Positions 17,733 through 24,203 of a stretch of DNA of 30,461 bases are shown piece after piece. This DNA is from a virus, in the IMG/VR virus record IMGVR_UViG_3300025889_000614, positions 1-30,461 of that record, one strand, 5' to 3'. The position numbers and the translations under genes are program-made. The stretch's first letter is position 1. Every line of letters starts with the position of its first letter. Below the pieces are notes generated by a model that saw nothing but the letters and a program-made list of their open reading frames with translations, ran no database searches and was not told where the DNA came from.

Positions 17733-19582
17733 TGTTGAGAATCCAAAGAAATCAAAAAAATAATATGGTGGTTAGTGTATCCCGTCATAAGGTGATACCT
17801 AACCCTCAATATCTTTTTTCCTTTGAGCATATAATGTCAAAAGAAAAAGTTAGATTTTTTCCAAAAAACATATCCACAAATCAAAACAGATATGATGAAT
17901 TTGAGTTCTATGAAGGACAAACACCATCTGGGTATTCTGGAGATGTCCCTTATGAGATATTCCCCTATCCAGGTCAGTATTATTATTCTGTTTATGAATG
18001 TTTTACTCAAAACTCAACAAATCCACAATATGCGTTTGACAAATTAGAAGAGGGTAGATGTGTGGTATATGACAATACCATTGATGACCCTTATTCATAC
18101 ACGTATGTATCCAACAACGAAAATAACTCCAACTACATTTTCTATTCACCAGGTAGTAATCCACCAGCTACAACACAAGTTGCTCTACGATATTATACTA
18201 GTAATTCCTTGGCTTATTATTATAGTTGGAATGTAGCATATCCAGACCTCTTGATTGAGGACTTGGTAAGTGGTAATATCATACGTGCAGCCAATACATT
18301 ATACACTCTTGATAGTTGTGAAGGTGGATATCTAAATGTTTCGGGTAATACGACTCATATTGATATTGTATCGGGTTCATCAATCAATGGTTTCAAGGTT
18401 TATTTAGACCCAAATCAAATGATTCAATACAATTATGTTCCAGAAGGTTTTGGTGGAATAGCCGAAACGGGAACAACGTATTATAATTTCTCAACATCAT
18501 CTGTCAATAGTTCTTATTGGAAATGTAGTAGGATTAGATATTTTAGTGATGGTAGTTCAAGTGGTCCATCTACAGTGGAATTAGCATTCCACAAAGATTT
18601 AGACCCATCACGTCAAATTGCTTTTTCAATATCTGGTAATACAGCTCCTAATTGCACACCGAGTCCAACACCTTCGGTAACACCAACACTTACGGTAACA
18701 CCTACTCTAACACCAACTCCAACTAACACCCCGACAGTTACGGCTACAATAACACCAACACCTTCGGTAACCGCAACTCTTACACCTACACCAACTTTGA
18801 CACCTACTCCATCAGCACCAGCTTTTGACCCAGATGCTCAAGCGTTCTTTGACGCAATCACAACCGCAGGAGGTTCATTGACAACAACAGAACAAGACGC
18901 AACCAATCAACTTGTTTTGGATTTGAAGGGATATGGATTGTGGAGTAAAATGATAGGACTATATCCAGTTGTTGGAGCAAGTGCGACAGAACATCAATTC
19001 AACCTTGCCGACCCAACTCAATATAATCTAACATTCAACGGAACTTGGACACACTCAAGTTCGGGAGCATCACCAGGTTCAAATGGATATGCTGAAACTG
19101 GTATTATACCATCAACTATCAATTTCCAATCGGCTGGTTCAATCCACTATTCAATGTATATTACTGAAAATAATTCTGGTGGTGCTTATGATATGGGAGC
19201 GTATCATACTTTATATGCACAAGATTGGGGTATGATTTCATCATTCTTGGGTAATAATACAGCATACATTGGTGTTGGTGCTGGATGGAATACAGCAGGT
19301 AATGGTGGAAACACTGACGCATTTTGGTTGATGACAAATATTAGTTCAACATCTTACATTTATAAAGATGGTTCGTCTTTGGGTTCTAATAGTAAGAATA
19401 TCAACACTGGAATTCCTCTTGACATTTATATTTCTGCAAATAATAGGGACGGTTCAGCGGTAGATTTTGGACAAAGAGATTGGGCTCTTGCTTCAATCGG
19501 TTATGGTATGGACGCAACTGAAGCATCAAACTATGACACCGCAGTCGTAACATTCCAAACAGCATTATCACGACAGAACTAA
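17732..19582 (+). CDS. Tail fibre / adhesin with Pro-Thr linker and C-terminal lectin-like domain
   Basis: This 616-aa protein has three parts. Residues 1 to about 300 form a beta-rich region with RFFPKNISTNQNRYDEFEFYEG and YPGQYYYSVYE, a pattern recurrent in Bacteroidota phage structural proteins. Residues ~308-362 form a low-complexity Pro-Thr linker with four PTPS-like units and many TPT steps. Residues ~365-616 look like a concanavalin-type domain: FDAITTAGG, LKGYGLWSKMIGLYPVVG, FNLADPTQYNLTFNGTWTHS, then a jelly-roll-like series of strands. The last domain probably binds glycans on the host surface. The same linker chemistry occurs in the tail-tip protein at 5598-8876, suggesting exchange of tip domains. 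Confidence 0.75.
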   Translation: MLRIQRNQKNNMVVSVSRHKVIPNPQYLFSFEHIMSKEKVRFFPKNISTNQNRYDEFEFYEGQTPSGYSGDVPYEIFPYPGQYYYSVYECFTQNSTNPQYAFDKLEEGRCVVYDNTIDDPYSYTYVSNNENNSNYIFYSPGSNPPATTQVALRYYTSNSLAYYYSWNVAYPDLLIEDLVSGNIIRAANTLYTLDSCEGGYLNVSGNTTHIDIVSGSSINGFKVYLDPNQMIQYNYVPEGFGGIAETGTTYYNFSTSSVNSSYWKCSRIRYFSDGSSSGPSTVELAFHKDLDPSRQIAFSISGNTAPNCTPSPTPSVTPTLTVTPTLTPTPTNTPTVTATITPTPSVTATLTPTPTLTPTPSAPAFDPDAQAFFDAITTAGGSLTTTEQDATNQLVLDLKGYGLWSKMIGLYPVVGASATEHQFNLADPTQYNLTFNGTWTHSSSGASPGSNGYAETGIIPSTINFQSAGSIHYSMYITENNSGGAYDMGAYHTLYAQDWGMISSFLGNNTAYIGVGAGWNTAGNGGNTDAFWLMTNISSTSYIYKDGSSLGSNSKNINTGIPLDIYISANNRDGSAVDFGQRDWALASIGYGMDATEASNYDTAVVTFQTALSRQN

Positions 19583-19636
19583 AGAACAATAAATTCAAAT
19601 GATTGGGTAAAACAATAAAAAATTATATTATAAGAT

Positions 19637-20770
19637 ATGAAGAATACAAACGATAAATTCAAAATCTACGAATTTGGAATCCCTGCATATATTCCAAGTT
19701 TTGAAGAAAAAATCGTATCAAAACCTTATGTGTTATATGGGGAGGATAATCTCCAACCACAACACAGCATTGATATGTATAATTTTTCTTCTATAAACAG
19801 AGCATGTCTAAATGCTGTAATAAATGGAATTATCGGTAAAAATCTTCTCATTGATGGTAAGGATAGTTTTATGATGGCTAATTCAATGGAAACCCTATAT
19901 GATGTTTTCAAGAAGACAGCTGTTGATTTTGCTATACACAATGGTATTGCACTCAATACAGTAAAAAGACGTGACGGAGAAGGAATTGCAGATTTTTATC
20001 ACATTGACTTTAGTAAAGTTAGAAGTGGTAAAGTAGATGACTATGATTATGTAAAGGATTATTGGTATTGTGCTGATTGGACAAACATACAAAAATATAA
20101 GCCAGTTGAAATCAAAGCATTCAACATAAATGGAGAGGGTGATAGTCAAATATTCTACTCCTTCCAATATCAACCCAACCAAAAATATTATCCGTTACCT
20201 TCTTGGATTGGTGGTAGAATCCCCGTTCAAATAGACATTGAGATAATGAACTTTGAGTTGAACAATATTCAAAATGGATATTTCCCTTCATTGTTTATTT
20301 CATTGAATAATGGGGTGCCAGGTGATGAAGAACGTGAGATGATTTTTCGCCAATTTGAGGACATTTATTCATCATCCAACAATGCTGGAAAAATGTTCCT
20401 AAATTTTGCAGATAGTAAAGAAGCGGAGCCCACTATTACCAGTATCGCACCTAATAACAATGCGGATTTATTCAACGCCTTGAATGAAATTATACAAACC
20501 AAGATACTAACCTCGCATGGTATAACCAAACCCGACTTGTTGGGAATCAAGACAGCGGGACAATTAGGAAGCAAACAAGAAATTATAGAAGGGTATGAAC
20601 ACTTCTTACGTTCAGTAGTTGCTCCAAAACAACAATTCCTTATTCGTGAATTTGAGAAATTGTTATTCTATAAAACTGGCGAAGTCCATAAAATATCTAT
20701 TCAACAGAATGAGTTGTTTGAGGGTGAAACTCAAATAGTTCCTGGTGTTGAAGAAAAAGTAGGAATATGA
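19637..20770 (+). CDS. Portal protein
   Basis: This 377-aa protein forms the dodecameric DNA channel at one capsid vertex and docks the terminase. Family features are an N-terminal YNFSSINRACLNAVINGIIGKNLL segment, a wing region with VDFAIHNGIALNTVKRRDGEGIADFYHID, and a stem and crown part with LNEIIQTKILTSHGITKPDLLGIKTAGQLGSKQEIIEGYE, in which 'I..khGi..p.llGi...gqlgs' is typical of portals. It is slightly short for the family. It lies about 19 kb downstream of terL rather than next to it, yet is followed by a connector gene as usual. A TTATATTATAAG box lies just before the ATG (19623-19634). Confidence 0.88.
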   Translation: MKNTNDKFKIYEFGIPAYIPSFEEKIVSKPYVLYGEDNLQPQHSIDMYNFSSINRACLNAVINGIIGKNLLIDGKDSFMMANSMETLYDVFKKTAVDFAIHNGIALNTVKRRDGEGIADFYHIDFSKVRSGKVDDYDYVKDYWYCADWTNIQKYKPVEIKAFNINGEGDSQIFYSFQYQPNQKYYPLPSWIGGRIPVQIDIEIMNFELNNIQNGYFPSLFISLNNGVPGDEEREMIFRQFEDIYSSSNNAGKMFLNFADSKEAEPTITSIAPNNNADLFNALNEIIQTKILTSHGITKPDLLGIKTAGQLGSKQEIIEGYEHFLRSVVAPKQQFLIREFEKLLFYKTGEVHKISIQQNELFEGETQIVPGVEEKVGI

Positions 20771-21360
20771 GTTTAGGTGTTTTACTTGTCAGTGCTGAAA
20801 AAGTCAAATCGTTTACAGAGGTAAATGAGAATTTGGATGAGGCACTTTTATTACCCAATATACAAATTGCCCAAGAAATTGGACTGCAAACTTTAGTGGG
20901 CACAAAATTTTATAATCACATTATGTCAGCAGCTGAAACCAATACGTTGACAGCTGCAGAGACAACCTTATTGAATGATTATATCGGTCCATTTTTATTA
21001 TGGAGAGCAGTGTATGAGGCATTACCATCCATCTATATGAGAATGATGAATAAGTCACTATCAATAGGTGAGAGTCCAAATTCTAAAGCTGTTGATAGGG
21101 GAGATATGTCTTATTTGAGAAATATCCATCAATCACGCTACGAGTGGTATAGCCAACGTTTGCAAGATTATATGGTGTATAGACAAGGTGATTTCCCATT
21201 GTATTTCCAATACAATGCGGCTGATGGTATTCCAAAATCATCTGTAAACTATTATAGTGGGGTTCATATACCTAATGGACCTAGACGTCCCTTTAGATAT
21301 TGGAATATGGGGTTACCCGTTTATAGTGACCCTACAAACCCTAATAATTGTTGTTGGTAA
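20767..21360 (+). CDS. Head-tail connector (adaptor) protein
   Basis: This 197-aa protein begins within the portal stop (ATGA), so it is translated with the portal. It is helical at the N-terminus (VKSFTEVNENLDEALLLPNIQIAQE, then TLVGTKFYNHI), the pattern of small connectors in which 'i..aq......ig..ly..l' precedes a helical bundle. A helix with LWRAVYEALPSIYMRMMNKS follows. The C-terminus is Pro/Asn/Tyr-rich with a terminal NCCW. It probably binds the portal from outside and provides the docking ring for the tail-completion proteins encoded at 2584-3695. Confidence 0.65.
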   Translation: MSLGVLLVSAEKVKSFTEVNENLDEALLLPNIQIAQEIGLQTLVGTKFYNHIMSAAETNTLTAAETTLLNDYIGPFLLWRAVYEALPSIYMRMMNKSLSIGESPNSKAVDRGDMSYLRNIHQSRYEWYSQRLQDYMVYRQGDFPLYFQYNAADGIPKSSVNYYSGVHIPNGPRRPFRYWNMGLPVYSDPTNPNNCCW

Positions 21361-21362
21361 AA

Positions 21363-21533
21363 ATGGATAATAAAGAGATAATCGGTAACACCACAACTTT
21401 GGCTGGTGTTTTTGCTTACCTAATAAAATTTCAAGCAGAATTGACTATATTACTTTTGATAACGGGATTGGTGATAAATCTCATAAGAATATGGGATAGA
21501 ATAAAACATAAAAATAATAAAAACGATGAGTAA
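21363..21533 (+). CDS. Small membrane protein, holin-like
   Basis: Taken from the ATG at 21363, not the upstream TTG, giving 56 aa. It has a weakly hydrophobic N-terminal stretch (TTTLAGVFAYLIKF), then a clear transmembrane helix (LTILLLITGLVINLI), then a very basic tail (RIWDRIKHKNNKN). Size, topology and position between the connector and a second small membrane gene fit a phage holin or holin partner acting in the inner membrane. Its stop overlaps the next ATG. No endolysin gene is recognisable nearby, so the lysis role is an inference. Confidence 0.6.
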   Translation: MDNKEIIGNTTTLAGVFAYLIKFQAELTILLLITGLVINLIRIWDRIKHKNNKNDE

Positions 21534-21687
21534 AGATAAAATTTTTAGTATTGTTAGACATACCCTTACTTTTGTGGGTGGTATTCTTGTTATGAAAGGC
21601 ACTTTGGATGAGAGTGTTGCAGAGCAGATTATTTCTGGCATAATGACCTTGACTGGTTTGATTTGGGGTCAGTTAGATAAAGAATAA
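21526..21687 (+). CDS. Small hydrophobic protein, second holin-like gene
   Basis: This 53-aa frame starts at an ATG inside the end of the previous gene. It encodes SIVRHTLTFVGGILVMKGTL, then an acidic turn (DESVAEQ), then a second hydrophobic helix (IISGIMTLTGLIWGQL). The pattern 'RH.LT..GG.lv..G..de.....i.ga...l.g..ws' is recurrent in small phage membrane proteins often labelled putative holins. With two short helices flanking a DES turn it may form a hairpin in the membrane. The overlap with the first membrane gene suggests a holin pair or holin/antiholin arrangement. Confidence 0.65.
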   Translation: MSKDKIFSIVRHTLTFVGGILVMKGTLDESVAEQIISGIMTLTGLIWGQLDKE

Positions 21688-21692
21688 GAATT

Positions 21693-21932
21693 ATGCCCAT
21701 TCCAAATCCAAAATCAAGTGAAAATAAATCTACGTATGTAAGTAGATGTATTAGTCAAATCAGTGGTGAGTATCCACAAGACCAGGCTCTTGCGATTTGT
21801 ATCTCAAATTGGGATAACGAGAAATTTGCATCTTATCCCTGGGATAAGTGTATTACTGACCAACAGAATAGAGGTTACTCAATCAAAACCGCTGAACGTA
21901 TCTGTGGTTGGATTAGGGCGAAAAATAAATAA
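21693..21932 (+). CDS. Small Cys-containing phage protein with a duplicated motif
   Basis: This 79-aa protein opens with MPIPNPKSSENKSTYVSRCI followed by YPQDQALAICISNWD. That is a compact signature seen in many phages, where 'P.p...E....yisrCi.......yp...q..aIC...w' occurs alone or attached to prohead proteins. A second, degenerate copy follows: YPWDKCITDQQ, GYSIKTAERICGWI. Both copies keep the two Cys and the Tyr-Pro. It closes the rightward late transcript ahead of the terminator at 21967. The function of the motif is unknown to me; the pattern of paired Cys suggests metal binding or a small structural fold. Confidence 0.7.
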   Translation: MPIPNPKSSENKSTYVSRCISQISGEYPQDQALAICISNWDNEKFASYPWDKCITDQQNRGYSIKTAERICGWIRAKNK

Positions 21933-21966
21933 CCACTAATAGCTCCCAAGTTTTTTTGGTTTTTAG

Positions 21967-21992
21967 AAAGGGTCTTTTTAGACCCTTTTTTT
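21967..21992 (+). terminator. Intrinsic terminator closing the late operon
   Basis: AAAGGGTCT (21967-21975) pairs with AGACCCTTT (21980-21988) around a TTTT loop and runs into T residues. It lies between the convergent genes ending at 21932 (+) and 21991 (-). The T-tract serves the plus strand; the minus-strand side has no U-run, so it should act mainly on late rightward transcripts. Confidence 0.85.
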
Positions 21993-22296
21993 ATTTGGAC
22001 AAGTCAACACCATATCTCATTAGAGAACGTCTCTCAAATTGCAAATAAACGGGGTTCTCGGGGTTGTATAGCTCATAACCCATACTCCTCAAAAGTAGTT
22101 CAGCATTTTGTTTGGTTATTTCATCCTCACAAATCTCCAATGCGCTTGTCTTTTGTTTTATGGCGTCACGTGTTTGTTTTCTTCTTATTGACAGACACTC
22201 TTTGCATGTATAGGTATAATATCCAGTGGTTACACTAAAGTTGAAGTGATTCATTGTTTTTTCAATCTTACATTTGTTACAGATATGTGTGTCCAT
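21991..22296 (-). CDS. Zinc-finger protein (two CxxC pairs), the only leftward gene
   Basis: I take the ATG at 22296, which gives 101 aa and starts just before the first Cys pair. An upstream in-frame start exists at 22404 but would add a basic, Phe/Ile/Lys-rich extension from A+T-rich leader DNA. Residues C6/C9 (HICNKC) and C31/C34 (TCKEC) form a zinc ribbon like the one that precedes HNH nuclease domains in phages, but no HNH motif follows. Instead there is a helical, acidic C-terminus (ITKQNAELLLRSMGYELYNP). It may be a DNA-binding regulator or a nuclease remnant. Leftward orientation against an otherwise rightward genome suggests a regulatory or lately acquired gene. Confidence 0.75.
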   Translation of the reverse strand: MDTHICNKCKIEKTMNHFNFSVTTGYYTYTCKECLSIRRKQTRDAIKQKTSALEICEDEITKQNAELLLRSMGYELYNPENPVYLQFERRSLMRYGVDLSK

Positions 22297-22350
22297 ACTT
22301 TTTTTTATAAATATGTGGATAAAATAAACTTTTTTTATATTATGTAAATG

Positions 22351-22464
22351 GGGGGACAACGCACATAGTTTGGACTTGCTTCTTGTCGGTTGCTTATAAT
22401 TCACTCTATTATAATTTATTTTTTTTTTCGTCCTTATTATGTATAGTCGTTTTAGTTGTCCCCC
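22351..22464. repeat. Wide inverted repeat in the divergent gene gap
   Basis: GGGGGACAAC (22351-22360) is the exact inverse of GTTGTCCCCC (22455-22464), separated by 94 bp of very A+T-rich DNA with long T runs. It lies between the divergent starts at 22296 (-) and 22474 (+). The right arm ends 9 bp before the rightward ATG, and the left arm is about 55 bp from the leftward ATG. Paired operators for a regulator, or the edges of an inserted module, are both possible. Confidence 0.6.
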
Positions 22465-22473
22465 TTTTTTTAT

Positions 22474-22998
22474 ATGAGGACAATAGAAAGATATTCCTAT
22501 TACTACAGAAAAGGTAAAATAAAGACGTTCAAGGAACTATCCAACGCTTCAAGGACACACATACCCATTTGGTTAGAGAAAGTCCGCCAGAACGAAAATT
22601 TCAAGGAATTTGATTGTTATCTGTTTGGTTCATTATTGGACAAAGAAACTGCCAATGATATGGATGTGTTCTTTACGGGTGATTATATGCCAGAGTTGAT
22701 TGTTGATTTGTTGGATTACTCATTGGATGTTGCGATGAATCAAATGGGTATTCGTATGGATGTATTCTTTATACCCGATTTCAGTTACCTAACGTTACCT
22801 CCTCACTTTACTAGCACCAAGACGTATAGGATTTATAGCAGCTATGACTTTGAGTTGGAAGTGATAAAGGGTAAGGTATCCAAGTTTAGAGAATATGGGG
22901 TTGATTGTAAGAATGGATTGTTTGGATTGTATCATACTCAATACCATCAAAAATCTATTGATAGGGGTAGCACCATTAGATTACAGAAGTTGTCCTAA
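22474..22998 (+). CDS. Minimal nucleotidyltransferase (Pol-beta superfamily fold)
   Basis: I use the ATG at 22474 (174 aa). The sequence DCYLFGSLLDKETANDMDVFF contains the hallmark GS (G52, S53) and D-x-D (D62, D64) of the nucleotidyltransferase fold, and a third acidic residue follows in GIRMDVFFIPD (D96), so the catalytic set looks intact. Such enzymes transfer a nucleotide to protein, RNA or small molecules. Stand-alone minimal forms include the MNT antitoxins that AMPylate HEPN toxins, and antibiotic-modifying enzymes. No HEPN-like partner is recognisable next to it. In a phage this could inactivate a host factor or toxin. The substrate is unknown. Confidence 0.65.
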   Translation: MRTIERYSYYYRKGKIKTFKELSNASRTHIPIWLEKVRQNENFKEFDCYLFGSLLDKETANDMDVFFTGDYMPELIVDLLDYSLDVAMNQMGIRMDVFFIPDFSYLTLPPHFTSTKTYRIYSSYDFELEVIKGKVSKFREYGVDCKNGLFGLYHTQYHQKSIDRGSTIRLQKLS

Positions 22999-23017
22999 TT
23001 TAGATTGATTCTAAATT
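22997..23017. terminator. Inverted repeat at the nucleotidyltransferase stop (terminator or operator)
   Basis: AATTTAGA (22997-23004) and TCTAAATT (23010-23017) are exact inverses around TTGAT. The left arm overlaps the stop codon. T-rich DNA follows within 10-20 bp. The core TTTAGA-N-TGA-TTCTAAA-like sequence recurs at 24096-24118, so a shared operator is as likely as a terminator. Confidence 0.5.
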
Positions 23018-23044
23018 ATCTAATATTGTTTTCTTTTTTTGTTT

Positions 23045-23065
23045 TTGTAATATTTATTATTACAA
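23045..23065. repeat. Short perfect inverted repeat
   Basis: TTGTAATA (23045-23052) and TATTACAA (23058-23065) flank TTTAT. It sits just before the structured noncoding block and may be an operator or a weak hairpin. No T-run follows immediately. Confidence 0.45.
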
Positions 23066-23085
23066 GAGTGGATAATAGGTTTTTT

Positions 23086-23325
23086 GCCGACTACACGACC
23101 TACCACGACAAGAAGATATAAGATAACTTATTTCTTCAACCCCGTCAAATCACGCTAGCTCCTTCTAGGGACTTGTGAGCGTTGTGAGCCTCAAAAGAAG
23201 ATTCTTTTAGGTCGGGTCTAAACTAGATGATTGTAAGCCTAGCGCACTAGCACTAGCAGCATCTAGAAGGGGACTTGACTTTTGACCTAAAAGAAGATTT
23301 ATCTTCTTGGAATAAGAAAGTCGGC
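23086..23325. ncRNA. Structured noncoding block: putative ncRNA or replication origin
   Basis: From 22999 to 23379 (381 bp) no credible gene exists; the TTG-started frame from 23275 enters through repeats. Base composition is visibly richer in G+C than the neighbours. Several exact pairings exist on one strand: GCCGACT (23086-23092) with AGTCGGC (23319-23325) enclosing the block; GAAGATATAAG (23112-23122) with CTTATTTCTTC (23127-23137), one mismatch, loop ATAA; CTCCTTCTAGG (23159-23169) with TCTAGAAGGGG (23262-23272), including two G:U; TTCTTTTAGGTC (23202-23213) with GACCTAAAAGAA (23284-23295); and AAGAAGA (23291-23297) with TCTTCTT (23302-23308). Some exclude each other or interlock like a pseudoknot. 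AAGAAGAT occurs three times, TTGTRAGC three times and CTAG about ten times. Strand and boundaries are unproven. Confidence 0.45.
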
Positions 23326-23379
23326 CTCTATACCAGAACTAGCACTAGAACTAGTATCAAAAAAAATATATTAGATAGT

Positions 23380-23793
23380 ATGATGATAGTAGACATTACT
23401 CAACAGAAGAACAAGTTATTAGATGATGTAATGAAAGATTTACCTATTGAGAAGGTAAATCTTTTTATGTTACTAGACAGACCAGATTTTATAGAGAGAT
23501 TTGATTATGAATATGACAATGGTATAGAGTTCAAGGACTTCATTGCAGCTTCATTAGGGTATTTGCATGTTACCTATCCCAATAAAGTATATGGACATTT
23601 ATTCTCCGCTATTGTTATGGATATATTTGGTGACGTAGAGGAATGGAATAAGATTCCCAGTTCTGTATTTAGAAGATTGAAAGAACATTTTTTAGATGTG
23701 ATTACAGATATTGAATATCAAGAGTTACCGTCAAATCATATAGATTTTGAAATGGTTTATGTTATGTTAGAAACAGAGTTAGAAAATGATTGA
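23380..23793 (+). CDS. Unknown acidic protein
   Basis: I start this at the ATG at 23380 (137 aa). The longer TTG-started version would read through the structured noncoding repeats into TRTSTRTS-like low-complexity sequence, which is unlikely to be protein. The product is acidic and mostly helical (LLDDVMKDLPIEKVNLFMLL, then FRRLKEHFLDVITDIEY), with no membrane segment or Cys cluster. The stop overlaps the next gene's start by 8 bases, so the two form a coupled pair. I do not recognise the family. Confidence 0.6.
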   Translation: MMIVDITQQKNKLLDDVMKDLPIEKVNLFMLLDRPDFIERFDYEYDNGIEFKDFIAASLGYLHVTYPNKVYGHLFSAIVMDIFGDVEEWNKIPSSVFRRLKEHFLDVITDIEYQELPSNHIDFEMVYVMLETELEND

Positions 23794-24076
23794 TATTAGA
23801 TACGTTGAACTGAATAAGGGGAATATGAATATTCCAATGAGTGCCTTTACTCAAGAATACAATAAGGATGTTTATCTGTTGGTAGCAGCTGCGGCTGTAA
23901 GGCTGGACAAGTCAATACCCTTTGATATAAAGAAGTTCTCCATTGAAACATACAATGAGACCAACATTGTCGTAAAGTCCCGTAAAAAGGTTTATATGCT
24001 CCATATAGACAATATCTACGTGGTAGATGAAACTATGTATATTGAATATCGTTTCTTCCTATACAAAGACAAGTAA
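23786..24076 (+). CDS. Unknown small protein coupled to the previous gene
   Basis: This 96-aa frame begins 8 bases inside the previous gene. It is beta-rich (YLLVAAAAVRL, NIVVKSRKKVYMLHIDNIYVV, MYIEYRFFLYK) with alternating hydrophobic residues, which suggests a compact beta fold. There is no recognisable motif. The inverted repeat at 24096 and a promoter at 24151 follow, so this pair is a separate transcription unit from the small genes downstream. Confidence 0.6.
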   Translation: MIDIRYVELNKGNMNIPMSAFTQEYNKDVYLLVAAAAVRLDKSIPFDIKKFSIETYNETNIVVKSRKKVYMLHIDNIYVVDETMYIEYRFFLYKDK

Positions 24077-24095
24077 CCCAACAAAACCCAATAGG

Positions 24096-24118
24096 TTATT
24101 TAGAATGATTCTAAATAA
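24096..24118. promoter_or_regulatory. Palindrome resembling the one at 22997 (candidate operator)
   Basis: TTATTTAGA (24096-24104) and TCTAAATAA (24110-24118) are exact inverses around ATGAT. The shared core with the 22997 site is TTTAGA-N-TGATTCTAAA. There is no T-run after it, and it lies about 32 bp upstream of a -33/-35 box, which favours an operator over a terminator. Confidence 0.45.
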
Positions 24119-24150
24119 GAGAATAGTATAAATTATTTCTTACTACCCTA

Positions 24151-24180
24151 TTGACAATCCGTATTTTGTTCGTATAATTG
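24151..24180 (+). promoter_or_regulatory. Promoter with TTGACA and TATAATTG boxes
   Basis: TTGACA (24151-24156) is followed after 16 bp by TATAAT and the overlapping TATAATTG (24173-24180), which is one base from the Bacteroidota TAnnTTTG box at its usual spacing. The first 26 bases recur exactly at 26406-26431. It drives the gene at 24204 after a short leader. The match to the general sigma-70 consensus is unusually good for a Bacteroidota phage. Confidence 0.7.
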
Positions 24181-24203
24181 TGTTATAAATAAATCATAAA
24201 ATT

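Noticed and set aside
21991-22404. Longer leftward start at 22404 for the zinc-finger gene.
   Set aside because: The added residues come from A+T-rich leader DNA including one arm of the inverted repeat; the ATG at 22296 sits directly before the first Cys pair.
23086-23137. Possible group I intron core: GACTACACG followed by AAGATATA resembles the P7/S region of phage introns.
   Set aside because: The partner TAGTC expected right after AAGATATA is missing, the pairing for GACT lies about 230 bases away, and neither neighbouring gene is a split gene.
23275-23379. TTG-started N-terminal extension of the gene at 23380.
   Set aside because: It would translate the hairpin repeats of the noncoding block into low-complexity TRTSTRTS-like sequence. 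The ATG at 23380 gives a normal protein.
22999-23379. tRNA, tmRNA or CRISPR array in the noncoding stretch.
   Set aside because: No TTCGA-type T-loop or acceptor stem is visible, and repeats are not regularly spaced with unique spacers.
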